Below, piece by piece: positions 45,472 to 54,622 of a DNA stretch of 64,000 nt (positions within the stretch are counted from its first letter, which is position 1; every line of letters begins with the position of its first letter). The DNA is from Ancylobacter dichloromethanicus. Its GTDB lineage: Bacteria; Pseudomonadota; Alphaproteobacteria; Rhizobiales; Xanthobacteraceae. The translations under genes and the position numbers were made by a program. The notes under the pieces were generated by a model that did no database searches, was not told the DNA's origin, and worked only from the letters and a program-made list of their open reading frames with translations. Location of the stretch: contig NZ_JAHBGC010000017.1 in the NCBI RefSeq assembly GCF_018390645.1, positions 159,837 through 223,836 on the forward strand. Reading direction: 5' to 3'.

Positions 45472-46744
45472 ATGGAAATCGCGCGTACAAAAGCAAGTTT
45501 TGTAATCGTCGGCGGCGGCAGTGCGGGATGCGTTCTTGCCAGCCGGCTTTCCGAACGTCCTGAGAACCGGGTCGTCCTGATCGAAGCGGGGCAGGATACG
45601 CCGCCCGACCTCATCCCGGAGGACATTCTCGCCACCTATCCTGGCCGCGCCATGGCCAATATGAACTACTTCTGGGAGGGTCTCCGCGCGCAGCGTGGCA
45701 ATGGTGCCCACATCCCCCCGGCCGGCCGCGCTCCCGGCTTTTTCCATCAGGCCCGCGTCATGGGCGGTGGTTCGAGCATCAATGCGCAGATCGCCCTCCG
45801 AGGCCTGCCGCGCGACTTCGACGGCTGGCAGGACGCCGGGGCCGAGGGCTGGAACTGGGAAGCGGTGCTCCCGTTCTTCCGCAAGCTCGAGCACGATGTG
45901 GATTTTTCCGGGCCTCTGCACGGCCAGGATGGTCCGGTGCAGATTCGTCGCGTTCCGCTCAATCGCTGGGATCCGTTCACTCAAGCCATCGGGGCGGTCT
46001 GGCACGCTCAGGGACACGCCTATCTCGCTGACATGAACGGCGACTTCGGCGACGGCTATTCGGCGGTGCCGTTCACCAATGACGGCAGCCAACGCTGGTC
46101 AAGCGCCCGCAGCTATCTGACCAGGAAAGTCCGTAGCCGCCCCAATCTGACCATTCTCGGCCGAGCCTGATGTCTGCTTCAACTTCCTCGACGACCCACG
46201 CGACCGCAGGCGCATGATCGACGCCTTCCGGGCGAGCGCCGAAGCGCTGATGCACGGCGCCCTGGCGAAGTTGATCGACAATCCCTTTCCCTCCGCCTTC
46301 ACCGAGCGTGTCGCCAGCATCTCTGTCCCGAACCTGCGAACCACAGTCCTGACCAACATCGCCGCGTCATTGCTCGACACCGGCATCACGGTCCGGACCC
46401 TGTTGATGAACCACGTGATCAATGAGGGGCCCGCGCTCGCATCGCTGATGGCCGATGATCAGGCCATGAGCGACTATGTCGCCGGCGCCGTTGTCAGCCT
46501 CTGGCATCCGAGCTGTACCTGCCGGATGGGGCGCGAGAACGACCCCGATGCCGTCGTCGACCGACACGGCCGGGTCATCGGCGTCGAGGGCCTGATGGTC
46601 GCCGACGCCTCCATCATGCCGAACGTTCCAACCACCAACACCAACCTTCCGACTCTGATGGTCGCCGAACGCATCGCCAGCGAACTGCTCGGCACCACGG
46701 GCACGCCTGCGACCCAGCACCGCGCCGACGCGCGGGTCGGCTGA
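45472..46744 (+). pseudogene. GMC-family alcohol/choline dehydrogenase broken by internal deletion
   Basis: The first part (45472-46170, 232 residues) is a normal GMC N-terminus: FAD motif FVIVGGGSAGCVLASRLSE, GGGSSINAQIALRG and SYLTRKVRSRPNLTILGRA, where the frame hits TGA. Directly after the TGA, another frame continues with VCFNFLDDPRDRRRMIDAFR, and the final part (to 46744) has the GMC C-terminal marks HPSCTCRMG and PTTNTNLPTLMVAERIA. Compared with the usual 530-550 residues, about 120-140 residues from the middle are missing and the frame is shifted at about 46167-46171. One half of the FAD/substrate domain is lost, so activity is unlikely. HPSCTCRMG has Cys where Gly is usual. Confidence 0.85.
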
Positions 46745-46821
46745 CCTTCCATCCAAGGCTTCAGCCCCTCCGTTGCCGACGCAGGCAGGACGAACACACC
46801 CCAGATCCGAGGAGAATACCC

Positions 46822-48228
46822 ATGCATCATGCATTCAGGCTGCTGATCAATGGCCGGCTGGTTCCCGGCACGGGGACCGCACCGGTCATCAATCCCGCGA
46901 CCGGAACGCCGTTCGCCGACCGGCCGGTGGCCTCACGCGGTCAGCTCGACGAGGCGGTTGCCTCCGCCAAGGCCGCGCAGCCTGGCTGGGCCGCCAATCC
47001 CTATGCCGAGCGCCGTCGCGTTCTCGAAAAAGTGGCCGATCGCATCGAGGAACGGGCCGAGGACCTCGCCCGCGTGCTGACCCTCGAGCAAGGCAAGCCG
47101 CTGCGCGATTCCCGCGCCGAAATCGGCCTGCTCGTCGCCACCATCCGCACCTTCTGCACAATGGAACTCGGTGTCGAGATCATCGAAGACAGCGCCACCA
47201 ATCGCGTCGAGGCTCATTTCCGCCCCTTCGGTGTGGTCGCGGCCATTGTGCCATGGAACTTCCCGCTCGGCCTCATCGGTAACAAGCTGCCCCCGGCGCT
47301 GCTCGCCGGCAACACGATGGTGATCAAGCCGGCATCCAGCACGCCGCTTTCCGCCGTCCTGCTCGGCGAAGTCATCGCCGATGTCGTTCCTGCCGGCGTG
47401 GTCAACGTGCTGTGCGACAATGGTGGCCTTGGCGGCCCGCTGAGCGAGCATCCCGACATCGCCAGGATCGCGTTTACCGGATCGACCGAAACCGGCAAGC
47501 GTGTCGCGGCGGCGGCCATCGGCGATCTCAAGCGGGTCACGCTCGAACTCGGCGGCAACGACGCAGCCATCATTCTCGACGACGCCGATGTGACGGCCAT
47601 CGCGCCGGCTATCTTCGCGACCAGCTTCGCCAATACGGGCCAGGTCTGCTACGCGATCAAGCGCGTCTATGCTCAAGAGGCGGTCTACGACGCGCTCTGC
47701 ACCGAGCTGGCGCGGCTTGCCGACGCCGCCATCGTCGGCGACGGCCTTGACGAGGCGGCCCAGTTCGGCCCGCTCCAGAACCAGACCCAATATGAGACGG
47801 TGAAGCGCTACCTCGACATCGCGCGTCGCGACGGCACGATCATCGCCGGCGGCGAGATACCCGATCGCCCGGGCTACTTCATTCGTCCGACGGTCGTGCG
47901 CGACATCGACGACAGTTCGCCCCTTGTGACCGAGGAACAGTTCGGGCCGGTGCTGCCGGTCGTCAAGGTCCGCGACGAGGACGAGGCCCTGGCGCGCGCC
48001 AATGCCTCGCCCTACGGGCTCGGTGGCTCGGTCTGGTCGAGCGACGCCGCGCGCGCCGCCCGCGTCGCGGCGCGGCTTGAGGCCGGGAACATCTGGATCA
48101 ACCAGCATTTGCGACTGGCGCCGCACATCCCGCTCTCGCCGGCCAAACAGTCCGGCATCGGCACGGAACTGACCATCGACGGGTTGAAAGACTTCGCCCA
48201 GATGGTGGTGCTCGACATCGCAAAGTGA
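46822..48228 (+). CDS. NAD(P)-dependent aldehyde dehydrogenase
   Basis: The 468-residue enzyme of the ALDH superfamily carries PWNFPLGLIGNKLPPALLAG, KPASSTPLSA, FTGSTETGKRV (cofactor), LELGGNDAAI (general base Glu) and NTGQVCYAIKR (catalytic Cys). The ATG at 46822 has GGAGAA upstream. It oxidises an aldehyde to the acid; its natural partner was probably the alcohol dehydrogenase encoded just before, now broken. The end FAQMVVLDIAK and overall type resemble aryl or semialdehyde dehydrogenases, but the substrate is open. Confidence 0.93.
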   Translation: MHHAFRLLINGRLVPGTGTAPVINPATGTPFADRPVASRGQLDEAVASAKAAQPGWAANPYAERRRVLEKVADRIEERAEDLARVLTLEQGKPLRDSRAEIGLLVATIRTFCTMELGVEIIEDSATNRVEAHFRPFGVVAAIVPWNFPLGLIGNKLPPALLAGNTMVIKPASSTPLSAVLLGEVIADVVPAGVVNVLCDNGGLGGPLSEHPDIARIAFTGSTETGKRVAAAAIGDLKRVTLELGGNDAAIILDDADVTAIAPAIFATSFANTGQVCYAIKRVYAQEAVYDALCTELARLADAAIVGDGLDEAAQFGPLQNQTQYETVKRYLDIARRDGTIIAGGEIPDRPGYFIRPTVVRDIDDSSPLVTEEQFGPVLPVVKVRDEDEALARANASPYGLGGSVWSSDAARAARVAARLEAGNIWINQHLRLAPHIPLSPAKQSGIGTELTIDGLKDFAQMVVLDIAK

Positions 48229-48310
48229 ACGTCTCCCGGCAGCCGACGGCGCGTCTCGCCGGCTGCCGGCGGCCCTCTTCATCGATAGGGGAGACCCCCA
48301 TGCCGACCGC

Positions 48311-49498
48311 GTGTCCTTGTCCACCGCGCGCCCGCGCACAGCCGACGCGCCCGCGCTTCCGCTCCCGGTCCTGACGGTGATGTCCGTCGCGTCAGGCGCG
48401 GGGATCGCCAATCTCTATTACAACCAGCCGCTCCTGGAGCAGATGGCACGCACTCTGCCCGCGAGCGAGGAACTGATCGGCCTGGTGCCGACACTGACCC
48501 AGGTCGGTTATGCGATCGGCATGCTGCTGCTCGTTCCGCTCGGCGACATGCTGCCTCGTCGCCGCCTCGCGCTGCTGTTCACCCTGCTGACGGCGGCCAT
48601 GGCGCTCGGCACGGCGCTCAACCCGACACTTCCGGTCCTGCTCGGCTTCAGTCTCCTGCTCGGCGTCTCGAACATGACGCCGCAGCTTCTGATACCGCTT
48701 GCCGCCACTCTCTCGACGCCGGAGGACCGCGGCCGCGTCATCGGTGTCATGCTCAGCGGAATCTTCGCCGGGGTGCTGCTTTCGAGAACCCTTGCAGGCT
48801 TTGTCGGCGACGCCTTCGGGTGGCGGGCCATGTTCTGGCTGGCAACCGCTTTAATGCTGATCCTCACCGCCGCCCTCGCCGTTGCCCTCCCCACGACGCC
48901 CCCGACCCATCAGGGTCGCTATCGCGATCTGCTGGGCTCGGTCCTCACCCTCGTTCGGGAACAGCCCGTTCTGCAAGAGGCTTGCCTGTTCGGCTTCACG
49001 CTGTTCGCGGCCTTCATGATCTTCTGGTCAAACCTCATTCATTTGATGGTGGCTCCGCCGTTCGAACTCGGCGCGACGGCGGTCGGGCTCTTTGGAATTC
49101 TCAGCGTGGCGGCGGCCCTGGCGAGCCCCATCGTGGGACGCCTGGCCGACCGGGGTCTGGCGCGCCGCGTCGCCGGCGCCATGATCATCTTCACCATCGC
49201 CTCCTTCGGCATGTTCTGGCTGGGCCGGGCGAGCCTGGTGTGGATCGGCGTCGGTGTGCTGGCGATGGACCTCGGCACACAGCTCGCCCATGTCAGCAAT
49301 CAGAGCCGGATCCTCAATCTCGCGCCGGGAGCTCAAAGCCGCATCCAGACGGCCTATTTCGCCGGAGGCGGGTTCGGTGCCGCCACCGGCTCCGCAGCGT
49401 GGAGCCATTGGGGCTGGGCCGGCGTTTGCGGTTCGGCCGTGGCCATACTGCTGATCCCCCTGGCCAAATGGCTTCTTCCGCTGCGGCCGACCGCGTAA
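48311..49498 (+). CDS. MFS transporter
   Basis: GTG start at 48311 gives 395 residues with about twelve membrane helices. Features are SGAGIANLYYNQPLLEQMAR, the motif A loop GDMLPRRRLALL and a second loop GRLADRGLARRVAG, typical of the DHA1 group of exporters near LysR regulators. It follows the aldehyde dehydrogenase by 82 bp on the same strand. The substrate is unknown. Confidence 0.9.
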   Translation: MSLSTARPRTADAPALPLPVLTVMSVASGAGIANLYYNQPLLEQMARTLPASEELIGLVPTLTQVGYAIGMLLLVPLGDMLPRRRLALLFTLLTAAMALGTALNPTLPVLLGFSLLLGVSNMTPQLLIPLAATLSTPEDRGRVIGVMLSGIFAGVLLSRTLAGFVGDAFGWRAMFWLATALMLILTAALAVALPTTPPTHQGRYRDLLGSVLTLVREQPVLQEACLFGFTLFAAFMIFWSNLIHLMVAPPFELGATAVGLFGILSVAAALASPIVGRLADRGLARRVAGAMIIFTIASFGMFWLGRASLVWIGVGVLAMDLGTQLAHVSNQSRILNLAPGAQSRIQTAYFAGGGFGAATGSAAWSHWGWAGVCGSAVAILLIPLAKWLLPLRPTA

Positions 49499-49804
49499 GC
49501 CCGGCATTATCGACCCTTCAGCCGGCAACAACCCCTCGTCAGACACGAGACTTGGCGCCGCGATGAGTGAGCGCCCGGACCACGCGCGCCGCGAGGCCCG
49601 ACCACATCCCGACCCGCGCATGAGCGTGCTGCCGCCGGATATGATTGGTGATCTGAAGTCATTTAATAGGTGACATAAACGCGCTCTACTCACCCAAGAG
49701 CGAATGCCACACTACCCCCGACCGGATGCTTCGAGGGAGCGAAACTCCCCCCGTCGGGCCGCCGCAGTATCGGCGCATTCAAACCCTCGCAAATGGAGGC
49801 GACC
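49499..49804. other. Intergenic stretch before the SDR gene
   Basis: About 306 bp without a gene. An A+T-rich patch at 49650-49680 (catttaataggtgacataaa) is the most likely promoter region for the downstream SDR gene. No clear terminator and no protein remnant were seen. Confidence 0.5.
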
Positions 49805-50494
49805 ATGGCCAACAAGCCGACCATTCTCATCGTCGGGGCCTCGCGCGGACTCGGCCTCGCTCTCGTCGAGCAGTTCTGCGCACGCGACTGGCACGTCATC
49901 GCCACCGTCCGCGGCGCCTCGTCCACACTCGACGAACTCAAATCCCGCTTTCCCGGCAGCCTGGAAGAGGAAACCGCCGACATCGCCGACGAAGCCAGTG
50001 TCCGCGCCCTGCGCCGGCGTCTCGGCGGACGCACCATCGACATGCTGTTCGTCAATGCCGGTATCGCCAAATCCATCACCGAAACCCCGGTCACGGCTCC
50101 GGTCCAGGACTTCCTGGACATGATGCTGGTCAATGCATTCAGCCCCGTACGATTTATCGAAATTTTCGAGGATATCGTCGCGACGGACGGCACGATTGCG
50201 GCGATGACGTCGGAACTCGCCAGCATCACCCAGAATGAAGGCTTCTGGGACCTGTACGCGTCCAGCAAGGCCGCGCTCAACATGCTGATGAAGTGCTACA
50301 CGGCGCATCGGCCGAATGACCGCCGGGCCAAGCTCTTTGTGGCGCCGGGCTGGATCCAGACCGACATGGGCGGTTCCGACGCCACCTTCACCGTCGAGGA
50401 ATGTATTCCGCAGGTCGCCGATGTGCTGGAAAAGAACCACGGCAAGCCCGGACTGCGCTTTGTCGATCGCTTTGATCAGACGCTACCCTGGTGA
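49805..50494 (+). CDS. Short-chain dehydrogenase/reductase
   Basis: ATG 49805 follows a perfect GGAGG by five bases and gives 229 residues. The Rossmann fold shows VGASRGLGLALVE (the TGxxxGxG site with a leading Val-Gly), ADIADE, FVNAGIAKS (NAG) and the catalytic LYASSKAALNM (Tyr-x3-Lys). The end is shorter than in most SDRs and the substrate loop gives no hint of specificity. It may belong to the LysR-controlled group to its left, though a 306-bp gap separates them. Confidence 0.9.
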   Translation: MANKPTILIVGASRGLGLALVEQFCARDWHVIATVRGASSTLDELKSRFPGSLEEETADIADEASVRALRRRLGGRTIDMLFVNAGIAKSITETPVTAPVQDFLDMMLVNAFSPVRFIEIFEDIVATDGTIAAMTSELASITQNEGFWDLYASSKAALNMLMKCYTAHRPNDRRAKLFVAPGWIQTDMGGSDATFTVEECIPQVADVLEKNHGKPGLRFVDRFDQTLPW

Positions 50495-50955
50495 ATTGGC
50501 CATGTTCCCTCCTGCTCCCGGCATCTTCGAGCGACGCCGGAAGCATCCTGATAATCGGGAACCTCAAAAGCCGACGCGGGCATATTCACGTTGGCAACTC
50601 GCCTTCGATGTCTAGGTCCGCCTTGCGGTTTCAGCCTGCCCATCAGGCTCCCGATATAGACGGCGGGTGAATCGTCGGCCGGGCCAGCAGGGCTTCCTGA
50701 ACCACGTCCTCGGCATCGCCGAGGGCGGGCCATATTGGGCGCAATTCCGCCGGGCCATGGCACGCAGATGCGGCGTCACCGACTGGAGAAACCGGCCATA
50801 CGCCTCGTGCCCGCTCCGCCGGCTTCAATCGGGCCGTTTTATTGTGTCCGATCTATATCTCCGGAAGGGTTGCGGCGATAGCGTGACGAACGCCCTTCTC
50901 CGGCATGTCCGCAAGCCGATTGCCTTGGGACCGGGCGTTTCGGCAAGGGCCGCGG
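50495..50955 (-). pseudogene. Gene-free stretch with possible decayed sigma-factor and YCII-like fragments
   Basis: No intact gene is present. On the minus strand, GDAEDVVQEALLA (about 50720-50682) matches the region 2 core of ECF sigma factors, and AFEVPDYQDASGVARRC (about 50530-50580) resembles the end of YCII/DGPF proteins, which often accompany such sigma factors. Both are short and could be chance in G+C-rich DNA. The remainder holds nothing I recognise. Confidence 0.25.
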
Positions 50956-52527
50956 TCAACCGGGCAGGGCCGCAGACCGTCGCAGCAGCGTCGCCTGCTC
51001 GAAGGCATGGGCGAAGGCCAGAATGGCCGCGTCGGTGTCGATGGCGGCCCCGACAATGTCGATCGCGATGGGGCGTCCATCCTCCAGGAAACCGGCGGGA
51101 ACCGTGACGACCGGAAGGCCCATCTCATTGATCTCGGTGCCGACGACCTGATCGCCGAGATAGGCCAGCGTATCACCGCCAATATCGGGGAGCGGGCTGA
51201 CCGAGCGGGGGAAGAACAGCGCATCGATGCCCTTGTCGCGCAGGATCGCCTCATAGTGCGCGCGCAAGGCGCCCGCCTGCTCGACGACGGCGATCATGCC
51301 GGCATCATCGGCGCCGACATTTATGTTCGCGTCCGAAAGTAGCCCGTGCAGGGGAGCGGTGGTGGCGACACCGATCTCAAAGCCGGCGCGCTCCTTGAAA
51401 GCGGATCGCGACGAAGGATTGGAACCGCCCAGAGCGCCAAGGAAGGCATCCACGCCAGCGAGATAGGAATTCGTAGCGACGAACGAGGTCCGGCTCTTCC
51501 AGCGTACCCGCCAGTCCGTATCGGCAAACACCACAGGAACGAGTTCGGCGCCGAGCCTTGTCAGCACATCGGTCATGACCCGGTAATGCCTGGCAACCGA
51601 GGGATGCAGGTCGGGGGCCCATTGCCCCGGCTCGAACAGTCCGATCCGGGCTCCCCTGAGGGCATCGGCATCGAGCACGGAGGCGAAGTCCGGCTTGTCC
51701 GTGCGACGCCCGGTTCGCGGGTCGGCGGCTGCCGGCCCGGCCAGAACGTCCATCAGAACTGCGACATCGGAAACGGTCTTGGCGATCGGCCCCGCCACGT
51801 CGTGATGACTGGACAGGCCCGGGAAGACGCCGTCGATCGGCACCATGCCAAAGCTCGGCTTCAAGCCGACGAGACTTTGTGCCGAGGCCGGGAAGAGAAT
51901 GGAACCGGCCGTGTCGGTGCCCAGCGATGCGAGGCCAAATCCGGCCGCGACCGCCGCCGCGCTCCCGGTGCTCGACGCGCCCGGCGCGAAGCGGGGATTG
52001 TACGGGTTGAGGGTATCGCCATTGTAACTCGAATCGGCGCGCAGCCCGTCCAGGCCGAAATCGGGCAGATTGCTCTTTCCGACAATCAGTGCGCCGGCCT
52101 GTTTGAGCCTCGCTACCACGCTGGCATCGCGCTCGGGTATCAGGTCGAGGCCGTTGAAGACCCCGCCGGACGGGTCGACGACCCGATCATCCGAGGCAAA
52201 GCCCGCATAGCCGGCCGTGGTACGCACGCCCGCCATGTTCATGTTGTCCTTGATGACGATGGGCACCCCATGGAGCGGGCCCTTTCTCACCCCGGCCCGC
52301 CACTCCGCGTCGACCTGGGCGGCATCCTCCATGAGCGCCATGTTCACGCTGATGAAGGCATTGAGATAGGGCTCCAGCCGGGCGATCCGCGCCAGGCATG
52401 TCGCCGCGACATCCGAAGCGGAGAAACGTCCCGCCCGATAGCCGGCCTGCAGGTCGGAAATGGTCCAGCCGATCATGTCGATCTCGGCAGTGGGGAGCGG
52501 AAAGGCCGGAAGCCTGAGATGCCTCAT
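50956..52527 (-). CDS. Amidase signature family hydrolase
   Basis: The 523-residue enzyme has the Ser-cisSer-Lys site: Lys in GVPIVIKDNMNMAG, and APGASSTGSAAAVAAGFGLA followed by GTDTAGSILFPAS for the two serines. It hydrolyses an amide or related C-N bond; the family is broad and the substrate is not readable. Phrases such as ISDLQAGYRAGRFSASDVAA at the N-terminus are typical. ATG 52527 is used; ATG 52476 is a shorter option. It is a single-gene unit with an A+T-rich promoter region (52528-52600) that contains a palindromic operator candidate. It lies downstream of, and in the same direction as, the haloacid regulator gene. Confidence 0.92.
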   Translation of the reverse strand: MRHLRLPAFPLPTAEIDMIGWTISDLQAGYRAGRFSASDVAATCLARIARLEPYLNAFISVNMALMEDAAQVDAEWRAGVRKGPLHGVPIVIKDNMNMAGVRTTAGYAGFASDDRVVDPSGGVFNGLDLIPERDASVVARLKQAGALIVGKSNLPDFGLDGLRADSSYNGDTLNPYNPRFAPGASSTGSAAAVAAGFGLASLGTDTAGSILFPASAQSLVGLKPSFGMVPIDGVFPGLSSHHDVAGPIAKTVSDVAVLMDVLAGPAAADPRTGRRTDKPDFASVLDADALRGARIGLFEPGQWAPDLHPSVARHYRVMTDVLTRLGAELVPVVFADTDWRVRWKSRTSFVATNSYLAGVDAFLGALGGSNPSSRSAFKERAGFEIGVATTAPLHGLLSDANINVGADDAGMIAVVEQAGALRAHYEAILRDKGIDALFFPRSVSPLPDIGGDTLAYLGDQVVGTEINEMGLPVVTVPAGFLEDGRPIAIDIVGAAIDTDAAILAFAHAFEQATLLRRSAALPG

Positions 52528-52564
52528 GTGGTGAACGCCCTGTCGGAGGAGGTATATTCCTCAA

Positions 52565-52582
52565 TTAAAACGTTCGTTCTAA
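52565..52582. promoter_or_regulatory. Palindromic operator candidate before the amidase gene
   Basis: TTAAAACG-TT-CGTTCTAA: 8-bp arms with 7 of 8 positions complementary, 38 bp before the amidase start. Size and sequence resemble TetR-family operators. No regulator gene adjoins it, so the binding protein is unknown. Confidence 0.45.
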
Positions 52583-52603
52583 AAATAAACAAGAGGGGTC
52601 CGC

Positions 52604-52618
52604 GCCGCCTGGGGCGGC
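52604..52618 (-). terminator. Hairpin after the haloacid regulator gene
   Basis: GCCGCC-TGG-GGCGGC, a perfect 6-bp stem right after the regulator stop. A T-rich run (TTTATTTTT on the minus strand, 52590-52582) follows about 14 bases later, so termination is plausible but not textbook. Confidence 0.4.
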
Positions 52619-52619
52619 C

Positions 52620-54053
52620 TCAGCGCCGGGTCTCGGTCTTGGCCTTCAATTTCCGGACGATGGTGGACTGGCTCACCCCGAGATGGCGCGCCGCGGCCCG
52701 CGTGGTGGAGAAACGCTGCAGAGCGCTCTCGATGAGAGCGGTTTCGAAACGGCGCACCTGTTCGTCGAGGCTTGGTCCCTCACCGCCAAGCCGCTCGCCA
52801 GGCGGCGTTTCGGCGCCTTCGGGAGCCGGTGGCGCCACGACGATTCCCAGTTCCTCGGCCTCGATCACGGCACCGGGCGAGGTCACCACCATCCGCTCGA
52901 CCAGATTGCGCAATTCGCGAATGTTTCCGGGCCAGTCATAGGCGACCAGCACCAGCGCGGCGGCATGGGAAAACCGTTTCTGGGTACGATATTGCGCGTT
53001 GAAGCCGGAAAGCGCCTGACGGACGAGGGGAAGAATATCCCCGCGCCGCTCGCGCAGTGGCGGCACGACCACCGGCACCACGTTGAGGCGGTAGAACAGG
53101 TCCGCGCGAAAGGCCGAGGCCTCGACCGCACGGGCCAGATCGCGATTGGTCGCGGCCACGATGCGGATGTCGAGCGGCATGGGACGGGTGGCACCCAGCC
53201 GCGCGACGGTCCGGTCCTGCAGCACGTGGAGCAGCTTGACCTGCATGTCGAGCGGCAGCTCTCCGATCTCGTCGAGGAACAGCGTGCCGTGATTGGCCAG
53301 TTCCAGCATGCCGGGCTTGCCGTTCTTATGCGCCCCGGTGAACGCGCCGGCCTCATAGCCGAACAGCTCGGATTCGATGAGGTCGCGCGGCAGCGCCCCG
53401 CAATTGATCTTGATGAAGGCGGCGTTGGCACGCGGGCTCTCGCGGTGCACGAGACGGGCGAAGACCTCCTTGCCGACACCGGACTCGCCGGTCAGCAGCA
53501 CGGTGGCATCCGAGGCCGACACACGCCGCAGCAGATCGGCGATCCGTCGCGTCGCGTCGCCATGGAATATCGGGCCGTCCGGCGGCAATCCTTCGAGGCG
53601 CAGTTGCGCCACTTCGGTTTCCGCCCGCGCCAGATCGTGACGGATGCGTGAAAGCTCGGCCTGAAGCTGATCGAGTTCGGTGGTATCGCGCGAATTGATG
53701 ATGACGCGCCGCACCCGCCCCTCTTCGTCGAAGAGCGGCGTCCCGGTCGCGAGAATGGTCTTGCCCGTATGGGTGCGCTGGATCGCGGTCACACGCTGGC
53801 CGGTGGCGATGACGCGCGGGGCGATGACAGGGCGGATCAGGCCATCCGCCTCAAGCTCGGCGACCAGCCGGCCGACCACGTCCTCGGCGCGAAAATCATA
53901 ATTGCGCTCGCAGCCCGGATTGACCAGCAGCGTGCGCCCCTCGCCATCGGCAACGAAAATTCCATCGAACGAATTGCGGATGATCTCGCTGAAATCGCTC
54001 CCGGTCAGCGGCAGATCCGGCGTCGCGGCCGGGGGATGGACGGGCATGCGCAT
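52620..54053 (-). CDS. dhlR: Sigma-54-dependent activator with PAS domain (DhlR-like)
   Basis: The product is 477 residues from ATG 54053 (GGAATG upstream). ATGs at 54062 and 54092 are alternatives, but 54092 lies inside an inverted repeat. An N-terminal PAS domain ([20 protein letters not shown]) and short coiled linker lead to the AAA+ domain: Walker [17 protein letters not shown] loop intact ([16 protein letters not shown]), Walker [11 protein letters not shown], arginine finger region [12 protein letters not shown] Fis-type HTH closes the protein ([20 protein letters not shown]). It should activate the sigma-54 promoter at 54155-54170 when the PAS domain senses its signal. Gene order matches dhlR-dhlC-dhlB of Xanthobacter (recalled). 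Confidence 0.88.
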   Translation of the reverse strand: MRMPVHPPAATPDLPLTGSDFSEIIRNSFDGIFVADGEGRTLLVNPGCERNYDFRAEDVVGRLVAELEADGLIRPVIAPRVIATGQRVTAIQRTHTGKTILATGTPLFDEEGRVRRVIINSRDTTELDQLQAELSRIRHDLARAETEVAQLRLEGLPPDGPIFHGDATRRIADLLRRVSASDATVLLTGESGVGKEVFARLVHRESPRANAAFIKINCGALPRDLIESELFGYEAGAFTGAHKNGKPGMLELANHGTLFLDEIGELPLDMQVKLLHVLQDRTVARLGATRPMPLDIRIVAATNRDLARAVEASAFRADLFYRLNVVPVVVPPLRERRGDILPLVRQALSGFNAQYRTQKRFSHAAALVLVAYDWPGNIRELRNLVERMVVTSPGAVIEAEELGIVVAPPAPEGAETPPGERLGGEGPSLDEQVRRFETALIESALQRFSTTRAAARHLGVSQSTIVRKLKAKTETRR

Positions 54054-54065
54054 GACATTCATTCC

Positions 54066-54101
54066 GATGCAGAATCGCATCAAACGATGCATTACTGCAT
54101 C
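54066..54101. promoter_or_regulatory. Paired upstream activator sites for the haloacid operon
   Basis: Two 16-bp inverted repeats, GATGCAGAATCGCATC (54066-54081) and GATGCATTACTGCATC (54086-54101), 20 bp apart start to start. They lie about 80-115 bp before the predicted transcription start of the sigma-54 promoter, the normal place for an enhancer-binding protein. They also overlap the 5' end of the activator gene, so autoregulation is likely. Confidence 0.72.
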
Positions 54102-54154
54102 AATAAGGGGGAGCCATTTCGGCTAACTATCTGGCGTTACAGGACTCGCGGGAC

Positions 54155-54170
54155 TGGCACGCAAGTTGCG
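54155..54170 (+). promoter_or_regulatory. Sigma-54 (RpoN) promoter
   Basis: TGGCAC-GCAAG-TTGC, a perfect match to the -24/-12 consensus (GG at 54156-54157, GC at 54168-54169). Transcription would start near 54181, 64 bp before the first gene of the transporter-dehalogenase operon. Confidence 0.88.
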
Positions 54171-54244
54171 CAAGGAATGGCGGGTCAGATTGCGGCGCCG
54201 CGCCGCAGGACCAAGGCCCACAACAAGACCAAAGGAAGCGCCCA

Positions 54245-54622
54245 ATGACAATCCTGTCCGCCCCGGCGCGCGCGCCGGCCGCGGGGGCCTCGCCCCCTCC
54301 CACTCCCCGCATGCCCGACTGGCATGCGCGTGTCGAGGCCCCCACCTTTCGCCGGCTGATCGAGGCCAAACGCCGGACCATCGGCTGGCTGCTGGGCCTG
54401 TCGCTCGGCTTCTTCTTCCTGACGCTGCTGCTGGCCGGCTATGCCCGCCCGTTCATGTCGGCCAAGGCCTTCGGCGCGCTGAATATCGGCTACGTGCTGA
54501 TCATCGGCATCTATCTCGTGACCTGGGCGGCCGCCCTGCTCTACATGCTCGCGGCCCATCGCAGCTTCGATCCGCTCGCCGCCGCCGCGCGCGACACCGC
54601 CATGCGGGAGGGCACGCGATGA
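54245..54622 (+). CDS. DUF485 membrane protein, partner of the solute symporter
   Basis: The 125-residue protein starts at ATG 54245 (AAGGAAG upstream). After a Pro-rich N-terminus comes a helical pair with FRRLIEAKRRTIGWLLGLSL and NIGYVLIIGIYLVTWAAALL, typical of DUF485 (YjcH-like) proteins that accompany ActP-type acetate symporters. It has two membrane segments. Its stop overlaps the symporter start (ATGA). It probably assists or stabilises the symporter. Confidence 0.9.
   Translation: MTILSAPARAPAAGASPPPTPRMPDWHARVEAPTFRRLIEAKRRTIGWLLGLSLGFFFLTLLLAGYARPFMSAKAFGALNIGYVLIIGIYLVTWAAALLYMLAAHRSFDPLAAAARDTAMREGTR

Noticed and set aside
43840..49498. A transposon carrying the oxidoreductase-aldehyde dehydrogenase-MFS genes
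   Set aside because: Only one truncated transposase is present and no flanking repeats or second element were found, so a composite element cannot be supported.
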